DNA of 64,000 bases from Hydractinia symbiolongicarpus (GCF_029227915.1 NC_079882.1:28512001-28576000), one strand, 5' to 3'; positions 44,289 to 56,399 are shown, counted from the first letter of the stretch. The notes: generated by a model from the letters alone, not told the origin. Made by a program: numbers and translations.

Positions 44289-44499
44289 GCGTTGATTTTT
44301 GATGACTCAGCAATATCAGTCGATGCCGTTGTTTTTTGCAATGTCGCCATATTTTCGTGTGAGGGTTACATGATTTGTGATATCGATGACATCATTAATA
44401 TTGGTGGATGCGCATTCGCGGGGGTTGGTGTGGGGTGTTGATGACGCCACAGATTATTTTGGGGGGTGTTGAGGGAGTGTTTTTGATGTGGGGTTTTAC
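43743..44499 (-). repeat. Right terminal inverted repeat of the Polinton-like element
   Basis: Inverse of 33126-33894. The outer edge reads, inverted, GTAAAACCCCACATC. It contains a TGCGCATGCG palindrome at about 44281, right at the start of the encoded repeat protein. Confidence 0.88.
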
Positions 44500-45618
44500 G
44501 CATGCCCATTGTTCTCAAAATGAAATCAAAATAACACGAAAAGTAGTCTATAGATAATGAAAAATGGTTGATTTTCCAAATCTACTCCACCATTTTCTTA
44601 ACCTTTAAAGCATCGAATCACACGAATTGCTCTGGCTTTAAGCAAAACTTGCAACTACGCAGCGTTAAAATATACTCGCTTCAAAGAATATTTTACAGAA
44701 TTATTTGTGGAGATATAAATTTTTTTGAAAGTTCCATTTACCTGAGCTTTTTTGGCCTTTGTAACCCTGGACGGGGGAAGAAAGTGCCCGCGGGTCATAA
44801 ATCTTGAACCACTTATGTTTAAGTGATGAAACTTGGCACAGTTGCAGAATGTCTTAGTAGAAACTCATTCCAGGTAAAAAAAATTGATGACATCATAGGG
44901 ATCAGAAATAACGTCATATATATAAAATTTTCTGTCTTGATAATGCAAAATTCTGGTCTGCATTGTAAACACGTTGTGGTATGTATCCATGGTAACACAA
45001 AAACATCCATTAGCATATATAAAAATATTTTATAACAAAATAACGCAACAAAACTGTTTTATATTGACTTGCTGAAACAAAAATTCACAGACCATGAATT
45101 CAAAAATGGCGGGAAATTACAGGAAATTAAATTTTTTTAAAAAAATTTTTTTCTGAAATCTATAATCTATAATAAAAGTTAGGAAAAGTCACCAAATTTC
45201 AACATTTAATGTCATGCACCAAAAGAGATATGCCCAATTGAAATTGCTGCGGACACTTTGTGCTCAACCCCCCCCTAGGTATAATAGGGTTAACATGGCT
45301 TGGATGCCGTGTTCACGTGACTAGTCTGCAGCAGGGCCGTGGTCGCTCCGACGTTTTTTGAATTTTTTGTGAACTTAAATGTCGTATTTTTAAAACAAGG
45401 ACGGACATTCGGACTTTTTGTTAGATATTAAATATAATGAGGAAACAATATTAATATCACACTTTTGATGTCGGTCACGTAAAATTATCTCCAATACTAT
45501 TAATAACGAACATGGTAGCATGAACTGGCAAAAAAATTTAAACGATTCCAATTATCTAGGGGAAGATGAGAGTGTAATTAACATGTTATTGTAACGATCT
45601 CTAATTATTGTAATTAAC
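44500..45618. other. Intergenic, no gene seen
   Basis: AT-rich DNA right of the Polinton-like element. Frames at 44568-44807 and 44823-45035 have no recognisable features. A short C run and GC-richer patch at about 45250-45360 may be repeat-derived. Confidence 0.45.
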
Positions 45619-45619
45619 G

Positions 45620-46055
45620 TTAATTTTTATAATTGCAGGTATACCATTTTGCGTGACAGACAGACAGACAGACGGGCGGACGGACGGACGGACAGACGTA
45701 TACGGGTATTATAATATAGACGAGTCGTTGCCCGTGGAAAAATCCACGGGGTCGCCTGTCCTTTAAAATTACCCGTCGCAACAAAGTGGACAAAAATTTA
45801 TCGCATTTGGTATTGGTGCGCATTTTAAAAATTTCGAAAAGACAAAATACGGCTATTATTAAACAGACTAGTCGTTAGCCCGTGGAAAAATCCACGGGGT
45901 TGCCCGTCCTTTAAATTAACCCGTGGCAACAAAGTGGACAGAAATATATCGCATTTGGTATTGATGCGCATTTTAAAAATTTCGTGTTTCCGTTATGGAC
46001 ACGGCTTTCGCGGACACACAGACAGACAAGAGTAGTTTTTTTATACGTGTATCAG
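45620..46055 (+). repeat. Hairpin repeat family HP, two tandem copies with GACA/GACG microsatellite
   Basis: Sequence CATTTTGCGTGACAG leads into a GACA/GGAC microsatellite (45655-45695). Two units then begin AGTCGTTGCCCGTGG (45723) and AGTCGTTAGCCCGTGG (45873), each with the perfect hairpin CCCGTGGAAAAATCCACGGG, a CGCAACAAAGTGGACA or GGCAACAAAGTGGACA block and ATCGCATTTGGTATTG. Unit spacing is about 150 bp. The second unit ends in CACACAGACAGACAAG. A tandem habit plus an internal microsatellite and hairpin recalls Helentron-derived repeats, but the class is not established. Confidence 0.75.
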
Positions 46056-46161
46056 AAAAATCGTAAGACTTGGAAAAAATTTGCCAATTCATCTAAATTT
46101 TCTCCAAACAATTCACACTGCTAAATGGAAAAGTTGGACAAGTAAAAAGTATTATGATATT

Positions 46162-47361
46162 CTAAGCATTTTCACCATAAGGTATATCATCAGCTTCCCT
46201 ACATTTACCATGCCATTTTTTAATATCTTTGTAAAACTTTTTCGGTTCACTTAGATTATTAAGTTTTTTGCATAATAAACAATGACCAAATTCAACATTA
46301 GAACATTCCAATCCTTCTGGATCGAAATTGTACTTCTCTTTCCATTTTAAATATTTTACGTATTTGTTATCATCTTGAGATAGCTCTAATAGGTAGCTAG
46401 CCAAGTCTTTTGGGGATTTGAAATTCCGGGTATTTATAAAACTGTTTGCTGGACCTATGGATGAATAATTTCCATCGCCTCGTACTACAGGGACAATGTT
46501 TATTGATAACATATCTAAATACTTTTCAGTTATATAATCCTTCGTCAAGCAGTTTTCAAATGCGAGATAAAATCTGTATTCTCTACCTAGCATTTGCATA
46601 CATTGGTCTCGAGTCTTCCTACCACAAACATTATTTTGCCCAAGAAGTTTTGCGCATTTTCCATAAACATCAACTTGAATGTATTTCATCAGTTCTTTAA
46701 CATATTCCAATCTCTTACTGGGTGCTTCGCAGTTACTAACCATCCATGCAACAGGTTTTGTCTTCTTCTGAAGTATTTCATCATAATTAATCTGTTTAGG
46801 CTTATCTCTCTTACATACTACACCATACGGCATTGGGATATCAGAATCCCATCGGTATGTTTGAGTCCAGTTAAATGCAGAATTAAGAAAATCATATTTG
46901 TGCTGAGGGATATTACAAGGGGGTTCGTGAACCATAAAAACATACCTTTGATGTGGAAGTCTAAAGTGGGGAACGTTCTTCATGTTATCATATGCATGAA
47001 ATATCACCGCATCAGCTTCACGCAATAGAGCTTTATTGTCAGTAACAATACAGTTTGTTTCCTCGCAACCATGAGCAATAAAATCCACTGAAGGTAGTCT
47101 TGAATATCCCCAATTTTTAATACCCCATACTTGGTTCCATAATAGAATGACACGCAATCTTTTCGGGTCGTTTTTTCTCTCCTTGATTAACTGTTCTGCA
47201 AGTTGAATTTCTCTATTATCGAGAGCATTTACATCTGGTTGATATTTAAAAAGGATGAATAATATGGATGTAATAAACATAATAACAAATGCACTTTTCA
47301 ACCAAGACAAAAATTTGTCACGTTCATTATATGGCAAGGTAAGTTTAGTAGTATTAGTCAT
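46162..47361 (-). CDS. Alpha-1,3-fucosyltransferase (GT10 family), single exon
   Basis: Golgi type II membrane enzyme that transfers fucose from GDP-fucose to GlcNAc-containing glycans (N-glycan core or Lewis-type structures). From ATG 47361 it has 399 residues: a short basic cytosolic tail, one membrane anchor (about 23-38, AFVIMFITSILFILF), a stem, an acceptor-side Rossmann lobe (LRVILLWNQVWG; VFMVHEPPCN) and the diagnostic GT10 donor-site block YRFYLAFENCLTKDYITEKY followed by PVVRGDGNYSSIGPANSFIN (about 262-305). Conserved cysteines close the C terminus. An in-frame ATG at 47451 would add 30 hydrophobic residues; I prefer the downstream start because it gives the usual type II topology. 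Acceptor specificity is not predictable. Confidence 0.9.
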   Translation of the reverse strand: MTNTTKLTLPYNERDKFLSWLKSAFVIMFITSILFILFKYQPDVNALDNREIQLAEQLIKERKNDPKRLRVILLWNQVWGIKNWGYSRLPSVDFIAHGCEETNCIVTDNKALLREADAVIFHAYDNMKNVPHFRLPHQRYVFMVHEPPCNIPQHKYDFLNSAFNWTQTYRWDSDIPMPYGVVCKRDKPKQINYDEILQKKTKPVAWMVSNCEAPSKRLEYVKELMKYIQVDVYGKCAKLLGQNNVCGRKTRDQCMQMLGREYRFYLAFENCLTKDYITEKYLDMLSINIVPVVRGDGNYSSIGPANSFINTRNFKSPKDLASYLLELSQDDNKYVKYLKWKEKYNFDPEGLECSNVEFGHCLLCKKLNNLSEPKKFYKDIKKWHGKCREADDIPYGENA

Positions 47362-47694
47362 GTTAAAATCTAAAAAATATAACAACATTGTATTTCTTAC
47401 AGTGGCAAGAAGGAAAATATTACAACACAAGATTATACAGCTTATATACATGACTTGTAATTAAGATAAAACAAACAAACTTACAGGCTTAGATGGTAAT
47501 TACAAAAACATTTGCTGACTGTTGGATTACTAAAGAGTATTGAATATAATACAATAGGTTTTTTTGTTTTTATGTTATTCACGGCAATTTAATTGGTTAA
47601 TACTAAAATCTGCATTAATGTGCATAGGAGGTTCTCGAACCTATTGTAAAACAGGGATTTTAAAATTCTTTATGGTTTTTTTAGGATCGAGTTT
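47362..47694. other. 5' flank of the fucosyltransferase
   Basis: AT-rich, likely 5' UTR and promoter. No gene. Confidence 0.4.
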
Positions 47695-47696
47695 TA

Positions 47697-48015
47697 AACG
47701 GAACCTAAGGTATAAAATGATGTTGAACTTATAATATAGAGCTTTGGTTAAACAGTCTTTTTAAATTTAAAGCTTTTTTCGTTCTCAAGGTACTCACATT
47801 AAAGAATTTCAGATTTAATTATGCTGCATAAATTATGATGTCATATTTATTTTTCTGTAATCAGTAATTTTAGACCTGTTAAGGGATGTGCGTTGGAACT
47901 TTATCAATGCATAAATATTATAAAGGTGAATTAACAAAATTTTTTGCCAAAATGACCCTCGTTTGCTCGTCCCAGACCTCTTATTTTTTGCTGACAACCT
48001 CATAACTTGGGATCT
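47697..48015 (+). repeat. Interspersed repeat R1, copy b (uninterrupted)
   Basis: About 320 bp matching 14508-14618 plus 16277-16525 without the 1.65 kb insertion. It preserves the single TTAA (47799-47802) that is the target site in the other copy. Ends near CATAACTTGGGATCTACA. Class unknown. Confidence 0.75.
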
Positions 48016-48209
48016 ACATGTTGGGATCTACATGCCCCTCAGGGTGAGGCGGGAAAATTTTCGCTATTTTGACGCACTCTAAACAGCGTAAATACTCCAA
48101 TTGCACATCTTTTCTACTACCATTTTAAATTGACAGAAAAAACAAACCATCGTGTGAAGGGTTGCAGAAATCTTCAGAGATAATAAACAATAACAACAAA
48201 GATTTTAAT

Positions 48210-48275
48210 GCTGATATTTTAAGACTGTTTCGCCCAATGTCAGGGCTCGTCAGCATGCCTAGGAAATGCCTAATA
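48210..48275 (-). ncRNA. Hammerhead-ribozyme-like core
   Basis: On the minus strand CTGACGA, a 4-bp stem GCCC-TGACATT-GGGC and GAAAC follow each other exactly as in the hammerhead core (48253 down to 48227). Stems I and III are not convincing: the flanks can form ATGCTGA/TCAGCAT, which would compete with the core. Best read as a decayed ribozyme-type retroelement end. No adjacent reverse transcriptase was seen. Confidence 0.35.
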
Positions 48276-49538
48276 ATGCAACATTAGTTTTTCCAGACAT
48301 GGACAGTCTGCTATCTAGTCAAGCAAGCTTGACTCAAGGAAGCAGAGGATTAAAGAAAATAAATAATTCATATAAAAAAATAAAAAAAGACACTTATGCG
48401 CAATAAGCTTATTTAAAAAAAGGAAAAAGGTATTTTGCTTTTACTTTTTTGGATTATTTAATCCAAAATTACAGAAATGGTTTGTTTTAAAAGTCTCATC
48501 ACATGCTTCATCAACACCTTTCAGACAAAACAGAATAACAGAATATGAGGCTGAGCATAAGTATTTTTAACATTTCATAATGTAAACAAACACTGGTTAA
48601 CTGGTGGCAAAAATTTTCTGCGATTAGAACACTGACCGCGGTACTGCAACTAGTCTACCAAAACAAACTAATCCAAGTATGGCTAGAACAAGTAAAAACA
48701 ACTCCATTCCCCACAAATTCCATTGTGTTACACCAGTTTAATTGTAAAAAGAAGCATTCTCATGTGTAAGATGGAATAATAAAAAAATCAAATGACTTAC
48801 CTTGATGTTTTTATAGGACAGGATGCTTATTGTTTATATATCTCAAGGTAAAGAAAAAGCTCTAATGATGGTAAATGTTGCAGCACATCAATCCGTGCAC
48901 TATCACTGACATGCAGCAAGGACATGTAGCTGTACAACCAATTTCCAGTAATTTCAGAGCTGAAAAAAATTGCCCCAGGAAGTAAAATGGTCAAACATTA
49001 CTAAATTGATGCAGTAATAAATGAAAGACAAACAAAAATTTTATCACATAAACCATAGTCGTCATTATGATTAAGTCTTTTTACCATCATAATTTAGGTT
49101 AAACATTCTAGTTCTATACAATTTCTTTAAACTGAATAAAACATTTGGGCTTAAACAAATTCCCTATCTGACTTATTTCAATCACGAAAATTGCTTTTAA
49201 TAGTTTTTGCACTTGTATCTTTGTTAAAACAGATATGCTGTAAAGAATGCTTTATCTGCGGCCCCAAAAATGCTGAAATTCAAAAACTTAAGAATTATGA
49301 TGGTAGCTCAATATATATTGGGCTCCATTTCATCAAATTGGTCTAAACTATGCCAAATGAAGTTTTAAAGCAATGTTTCAACTTTTGCACAGATTATAGG
49401 ACTTTTACCATTAGCGAAAAGTATTATTTTTTATATCACTCAGATAAAAATTGCCACTTTGACTAATCGGTTTAGAATTATTTTGTAAAATTTTTGTAAG
49501 TTTACAGACTTGTACTAATATCAAAAGTCGTAGGATGA
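48276..49538. other. Intergenic, no gene seen
   Basis: AT-rich spacer between the fucosyltransferase neighbourhood and LINE copy 2. Nothing recognisable. Confidence 0.45.
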
Positions 49539-49539
49539 T

Positions 49540-51345
49540 ATGTGATGAAGGTACGAGGAGAAAAGGGTAGCTTGGAAGAATTATTATCAGAGGTTGCTTC
49601 ACACTGACTTTGATTGGGATGAGGATAATTTGTCTGATGATGATGTTGTAGAAGGGGCAGCCATGCAGATCAAGACAGAATGGGTAGTTGAGGCTACTAG
49701 GAAATTGAAAATTGGCAAGGCTGCAGGAGTATCAGGTATTGTTGAAGAGATGGTAAAAGCATCTGGATATATTGAAGTTGAGCTTATTACAAGTCTTGCT
49801 AATCAGATTATAAAGGCTGGTGCTATTCCGAGTGAGTGGCAGTCAAGTGTAATAGTGAATTGTTTCAAAAGCAAGGGTGATGCATTAGAAAGAGATAACT
49901 ATAGAGGTTTGAAGTTTGTTGATCAAGTAATGAAAGTTATAAAAAGAGTGATTGAAAGTTACTTAGAGAAAGAATTGATATTAAGATGCAATTTGGTTTT
50001 GTTCCAGGGCTTGGCACTACAGATGCAATATTTTTACTCAGACAGCTTCAGGAAAAGTATTTAGGAAAGAGAAAGAATCTCTATATTGCCTTTGTAGATT
50101 TAGAGAAAGCTTTTGACAGAGTGCCACATACAGTTATTTGGTAGGCTATGAAAAAAATAGGTGTGAATGAGTGGCTAGTTACGATGGCACAGTCTATCTA
50201 CAGGAATGCTAGAAGTTGTGTCAGGATTAACGATTCACTTAGTGATGAATTTAGTGTAGATGTTGGTGTACATTAGGGTTCTGTGCTTAGTCCTTTGTTG
50301 TTTGTTCTAGTCTTAGAAGCGCCAATGATGGAGTTCAGAACAGGCTGTCCATGGGAGTTATTGTATGCAGATGATTTGGTTCTCATGGCAGAGTTGATGG
50401 AAGAATTAGTTGAAAAGTTTGAGAAGCGGAAGAATGGACTAGAAGAGAAAGGGCTAAGGGTGAACACAGCAAAGTCTAAAGTCATGATTAGTAGCATTGC
50501 AGCCAAGTGAGACCTTGTAGTTGGAAAGTGGCCTTGTGGAGTTTGCAGGAAATGGGTTGGTAGTAACTCAATTTTTTGTCAGACTTGCAAGCATTGGGTA
50601 CATAAGAAGTGCAGTAGTATTGGTGGAAGGTTAAGAGCTTAAATTCAGTTTGTATGCAAGTGTTGCAAGGGTGAGATTATAGAGAATGAAGTATTTCCTG
50701 CTTTAATGGTGTACAACAGAGATAGTCGAGAACTTCTGTTACTTAGGTGACATGTTGGGGAGTGAAGGGGGTGTTCGGAGAAGTGTTACTTGCAGGAGAG
50801 GTTCTGCTTGGAAAAAGTTCAGAGAGTTACTTCCTTTGTTGACTAGCAGAGTCTTGTCAATTGAGTTAAAAGGTAGGTTGTATGAGGCCTGTGGAAGAAG
50901 TGTTATGTTGTACGGTAGCGAGACATGTGGAGTGAAGCAGGAAGATTTTGACCGTTTAGAAAGGAATGATATGAGAATGGCTAGGTGGATGTGTAACGCC
51001 AATCTGAGAGACAGAAAGAGTTCAGATGAGCTAAGAAGCAGGATAAGTATCCGTAGAATAAAAGATGTTATCCAGATAAAAAGATTGAATTGGCTGGGGC
51101 ACTTGGGAAGAATGGAGGAGGGTAATTGGGTAAGAAAGTGTGGAGACTTGATAGTTCCTGGGGCAAAGCCCAGAGGCAGACCGAGAAAGACGTGGCAGGA
51201 GGTTATAAGGACAGACTTGATACAGAGAAAGTTGAGTTTAGACCTAACAGTCTAGATCAGATTGGAAGAGGGCCATTAATATACCCCGTGCTAGCTAGCA
51301 TGGAAACAGACGTTAAGCTGAGAATATTGCATGATGATGATGATG
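49540..51345 (+). mobile_element. Non-LTR retrotransposon (LINE), copy 2, lacking the endonuclease
   Basis: Same family as 7487-8760 but longer. It starts in the RT N-terminal region (KIGKAAGVSGIVEEMVKASG; GAIPSEWQSSVIV; DNYRGLKFV). It continues through FGFVPG-type motif 2a, FVDLEKAFDRVPH (RT motif A), ELLYADDLVLMAE (motif C), the PHD-like finger CGVC..FCQTC..WVHKKCS and the C-terminal LNWLGHLGRM and GRPRKTWQEV blocks. It ends after CATGCTAGCTAGC..GTTAAGC in GATGAT repeats (about 51335-51346). Several stops and shifts make it inactive. The tail-proximal sequence matches copy 1 in inverted orientation. Confidence 0.85.
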
Positions 51346-51346
51346 A

Positions 51347-54300
51347 ATCCCTTACTCTTTACATATATTTCATATTTATACATAGCATTAAATGCGATGC
51401 AAAGTCATTTATTTAATTTGATCTTTTAACTTTTATTTTATGACCAAGCTCCATTGGTAGAAGGTCTTTCAGTTGCAGGCTTTTTCAAAGTTTAGCTCGT
51501 TGATGTCGGCAAAAAATTTTAATTTGTTATATATTCTAATCTGTTCGTTAAATGTAACTACATGTTCATATACATTATTTTTGATCAGGGTTTCAAGATC
51601 TGAAAATATAGTTAACGGGTAAAGAAATTTTTGAAAAAAGAATTTTCGTGTATTGATTGGTCCTTGCAGACGCCATCAAAATTCAAGTGACGGTTCTCCT
51701 TTGACATTGTTCTCCTAGTGGATTTTTACTGGCCTTATCACGCCTTATCAACTAGTAACAGATAATATCATGAGAATACGTTAAAAGTTAGGATTTAAAA
51801 TTACAAATAAGATTTCGCTATCCTAAAGAGAAACCCTGGCATTTTTCTAGAGCCAGAAAGGCTTACCGCGGAAAACATTTCGACAAAAGTAAGGGGCAAT
51901 ATAGCCCGGCCTACCTGACTTTACTTACTTTAATTCTTCTTATGCAGTTTTTAAGTGAGGGACTTGTACTTTGGATTTTTTCTACTTTTCGCGGCCCTGT
52001 GCCGTGTAGTTCCGTAATGCCGAGAGGGTCAGGAACTCGGGCTAAGCCTAGGGGCAATAGACCTATTTTCATATCCATTTGGTTCCGCAAAATATGCATG
52101 CGAAAATGCAGAATAACATGAAAACGAGATTGGTTATAAGCAAATTTCGGGATGCTGGTTGTTTACATCCAAGTTTGAAGAATGTATCAACAAAATGTTG
52201 ACTTTTATAGGTTTTAAAGGCAGTTTCACATAATCGTAGTTAACACAGTTATAAAGAGGGTGTTGGTAGTGTGACAAAAAAGTTAAAATATTGCAGTTTT
52301 TAAGGGTGTATCATTTTATTAGCCAGCTAAACCTCTAAAACCTAGCCACGTTTTTAGAATGATGTGAATACATTTTTATATAACTGTTTCCAAGTAAATT
52401 TACAACTAAAACTCAATATATAGTTTACTAATGCTCAACGGTACTTCGTATTACTCTGATCATTTAAAAAAATTAAAATTAGCTTGCTGGTAGCCAAATA
52501 GCCAGCAATTAAAAAAGCTACAACCCTGGAAAAACATATTGTGAATATCATTGAGCGCTCCATTCTTCCAAAATCAATATTGAATATGTTTGACTGATGC
52601 TTACAGAAGTACTCCAGAAACCTGGAGTACTAAAGAAAGTAACATTGACTTCTGGGGTAAAGGGGAGGGGAGTAAAGAGATTTTAACATTAAGAATAATG
52701 GAAAGGCTGAATTTTCTTATAGCATTTTCACAAGTATTTTTTCCAGAGTTGTTACTTATAGCTTAGATGTATGAGTAATCAACAAATCATTTTTCAACAT
52801 TTTTGCGTAAAATGGTATTTAAAATCAATATTTTGAAACTATTGGCTGTTGTGATTATGTAACTGTCACACTCCCTCTGTCACTACTCTCTCTTACTGAC
52901 TGTCAATAGTTGTACATTTGTATCAAGCATTATTGTGATGGTTAACCTTAATACTTATAGTTTTGTAAGTAATATGAATTGATAGAGCATAGAGCTTATC
53001 ATAAATCTCCATATATAGAAAAAGTGAAGTCTTCTGTTAAATGGCACCCTATTTTTTTAGGTTTTTATCCAAAAAAGATGAGAATACAATAATATACTTT
53101 TTCTTATAAGAATGTCTGGATTTCAGCTGTAAACAGGCTTAATTTTTGTCAAAATCTCAGTCTTAATGTTCTTAAAAATCAGGTCCTTATGTATTTTGTT
53201 TTCTTGCTTACATGAAATCTTGAAAATTAATCTTGCAGAATTGTTTAAATGGTTTATTTACAGAGAATAAACTAGATAAAATTTTCGAAGTGCCGATTTG
53301 TGAAAATATAAAATCAAAAATTTCACATTGCTTTCACTTACTAAATGTAAAGTTTGACATGACAAGCATTTTGTGGACAAAATTTTACAGAATTTTTTTT
53401 CTTGGTAGTAACACCAGTAACCATTTTGTGTTTATTTCAAACAACAATTTTTAAATTGTTTTGTGAAGTGATCCTCTCAAGGAAAAGTTTATTTTTGACT
53501 GAGCAAAATCAGTGGACAATTTCATTCGCCTGAAAAAATCTAAACAGAAAATTATTTTTTGGAATTTTAAATATAATTTTTTTTACCAAATACAATTTAC
53601 GATACAGGCTTAAAATGTGACACAAATAAGCAAGAACATTCCAAGGAAAGTTTAAAGTCCAACTTTCCCCACCAAGTCAAATTAGTATCCTAATTCTGAA
53701 ATCACAAATGTGTAAAATGTGAGTTATAAATACTTCCAAAACTACCCTCACTCGGAAAAAAAATAAAGGTGGTAAGGCACTCACAAGTTCAACTGAACAA
53801 CTATAGACCATTTCACAGATTATGCGCCATTATGAATTTGCGGAACTCGGTGGTGCAAGTTGAACTTTGGACTTCACGTTTTATTCAGCCATTTGCCTTG
53901 CGGAACTGCTGGCGGCAGGACAGTTTTGATTTTTGATATCTGTTTTTATCTTTGTGATACTAATTTTATGATATATATTTTGAAAAATACTTTTATTAGG
54001 CACTTATTTGTACTTTTAATTTCTTTTTGTACAATAAAGGCAACTTAATATATCCTAAAAACCTTAGCTAGCTAGAGGTCTCCCAAAAATGCTTTTAGGA
54101 CACTGTGTATTGTAGCTAGCTAAAAGGCTGTAATTAGTAATTAATGCTTGGTTAAAGGTAATTTCATTTTATATTTAGATATTTAAAATTGTGTAGCTGC
54201 TTTGTGCATTATAAAGATAATGGCATTGGATTTTAAACTTGGATTATACTTTACTTTGGAGAGAAATTTTTGATTTTGGAAATACCTTTACTGGATTTGG

Positions 54301-55145
54301 ACTTAAACTTTGTTTTTGAATTTGTAAAGAAATGTTTAGGTTGTAATACTTGTAAAGATCTAGAGAGTTATAATCCATTGTCAAAATACTTGTCAAAACT
54401 CTATAATGTTATTTTTTCCTAAAGTGAAACTTGCAAAATAAATAAAACTCGCAAAATAATCTGACTTCTTCTCTATAATGGATGTAAAAATTTTCAATAC
54501 ACTGCCCATAGATATACGGTAACAGGTTCAGTCACAGATTTTAGGAGTAGAGTTATTAGTCATTTTAATTGCAAATAATTTTTATTATTTTGATATTTTT
54601 ATAATTTTGCTTTTTGGTGTATGTTTGTCCCTTGATCCGTCTACTTAAACACTCCTATCTTTGAGTCTTTCAAGAGTGGTATTAGAAAGAATACCTGTCT
54701 CTCTTCCCTGCTTTTGCTATTGCCCTATAATTTTTTTGTACGCTTCCCTTATTGAAAAATATCAAAAAGGGAAACCATGGAAATAGGTCTATAACACTTA
54801 TTATCAGTCGTTAGTTCTCCCTTAAACGAATATGCAGATATACTAGCGTCATATACAATAAATACTTGCATTATCAAGACCACTATCCAGTCTACTGATG
54901 TGGGATTTGAAATAAGCGCCAAATAGTTCTTTCTTCAGGTCCCAGTTTGTTTACCCCAAACTAGACCCAGTTTTTTCGGTAAGTCGTCCACGTATTACTT
55001 CCTGAATATGAAGGAGATATAGTATTCAACATGCGTTAGACCTATGTACGTTCCCAAGCCTTGTGGAGATAATGATGTGCTATTCTCCATAAAGCACATT
55101 GTAGTGTGGGGCTCATCAATGTCTGTTGTCGAGTGTAGCAAACCC
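51347..55145. other. Long intergenic stretch, no gene seen
   Basis: About 3.8 kb of AT-rich sequence. Frames at 51911-52099, 53233-53454 and 53860-54048 are short and have no recognisable domains. No inverted-repeat element was detected, though old repeats may be present. Confidence 0.45.
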
Positions 55146-55149
55146 CCTC

Positions 55150-55860
55150 TTTCCTTGTAGTACAATGTAGTAAAGCGTAATTTTTCGTAGCGATGTGTAG
55201 CAGTACGTTATTTTCTGTAGCAGGCCGTAGTAGAACGTATTTCTCTGTAGTAGAGCGTATTTCTCTGTAGTAAAGCGTATTTCTCTGTAGTAGAGTGTAG
55301 TAGCGTGTAGTAGAGTGTAGTAGAGCGTATTTCTCTGTAGCAGAGTGTAGTAGCTGTAGTAGAGTGTAGTAGCTTGTAGTAGAGTGTAGTAGAGCGTATT
55401 TCTCTGTAATAGAGCGTATTTCTCTGTAGTAAAGCGTATTTCTCTGTAGTAGAGTGTAGTAGCGTGTAGTAGAGCGTGGTAGAGCGTATTTCTCTGTAGT
55501 AAAGCGTATTTCTCTGTAGTAGAGTGTAGTAGAGTGTAGTAGCCTGTAGTAGAGCGTAGTAGCTTGTAGTAGAGTGTAGTAGCTTGTAGTAGAGTGTAGT
55601 TGAGCGTATTTCTCTGTAATAGAGCGTATTTCTCTGTAGTAAAGCGTATTTCTCTGTAGTAGAGTGTAGTAGCGTGTAGTAGAGCGTGGTAGAGCGTATT
55701 TCTCTGTAGTAAAGCGTATTTCTCTGTAGTAGAGTGTAGTAACCTGTGGTAGCTTGTAGTAGAGTGTAGTAGCCTGTAGTAGAGCGTAGTAGTACAGCGT
55801 AGTACGCTGAAGTAGAGCGTAGTAGCCTGTAGTATAGTGTGGTGCGGCGTCTTTTTCTAG
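55150..55860. repeat. Satellite built from 10-nt units (TGTAGTAGAG / CGTATTTCTC)
   Basis: Nearly every block is a decamer ending TGTAG or CGTAT, in mixed order with higher-order repetition (for example the run at 55590-55720 repeats that at 55380-55510). A few 9-nt units shift the phase. The reverse strand is open for 225 codons only because the array has few stop-forming words. Not a gene. Confidence 0.9.
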
Positions 55861-56395
55861 TGCTGCGCAACATAGGCATCCACATTTAGAATCTGACTAA
55901 AAAGGCAATTACAATTTATCACTATACAAACTCTATTTACAAGAAAAATAATTATTCACAGAGCACTATGGTTAAGAAGGGCAGGGGCTTACAACAGTTA
56001 AGCTTCATACAAATAGTTTCAAAAAATATTCTAACTTTTCAGTTAAAGTGAACTGGGGAAAACAGCGTTCAAATGACTACCATCGCCATAATGGTCTCGC
56101 ACTATATACAAACGAAAAATTATCTGGAAATCTTCCCACAAAAAGATTCTTATCAGTACATCAATTGTAGTTGGTAGATAAACAAGCCACGATGGCCGAT
56201 TCGCCAGTGGTCATCATAATATCAGAGACAAAGAAACAAATTTAGCAGACACGCCTAAATATTCATTTTCAATTTCACATCTTGTGTTTTACTGCGCTTA
56301 CCCAACGAGACATGATCAGTTTGTTTGAGTCTTACAGAATACATCACAATCAATGCATGTTCCAAATACCATTAGTGAAGGCGAGTGATCAGTAT
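55861..56395. other. Intergenic, no gene seen
   Basis: Spacer between two repeat arrays. Nothing identified. Confidence 0.4.
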
Positions 56396-56399
56396 TACA

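Larger units (their letters stand above)
33126..44499. mobile_element. Polinton/Maverick-like element, 11.4 kb, mostly degraded
   Basis: Bounded by inverted repeats of about 0.75 kb that begin GTMAAACCCCACATC. Genes inside include a retroviral-type integrase, an FtsK/HerA-type packaging ATPase, capsid-type proteins, small membrane proteins, a BRO/KilA-N-type protein and a Fic-domain protein, the repertoire of Polinton-like viruses and Mavericks. A protein-primed DNA polymerase B and a maturation protease are not found, so this copy is internally deleted or belongs to a polymerase-less lineage. Base composition is clearly GC-richer than flanking DNA. Most large genes have frameshifts or in-frame stops. 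No target duplication is visible next to the ends I chose (ACCCG left, GCATG right). Confidence 0.85.

Noticed and set aside
55208-55885. 225-codon minus-strand open frame rich in Leu/Tyr/Thr
   Set aside because: It is a decamer satellite read in one frame. The protein is a direct reflection of the repeat and shows no domain.
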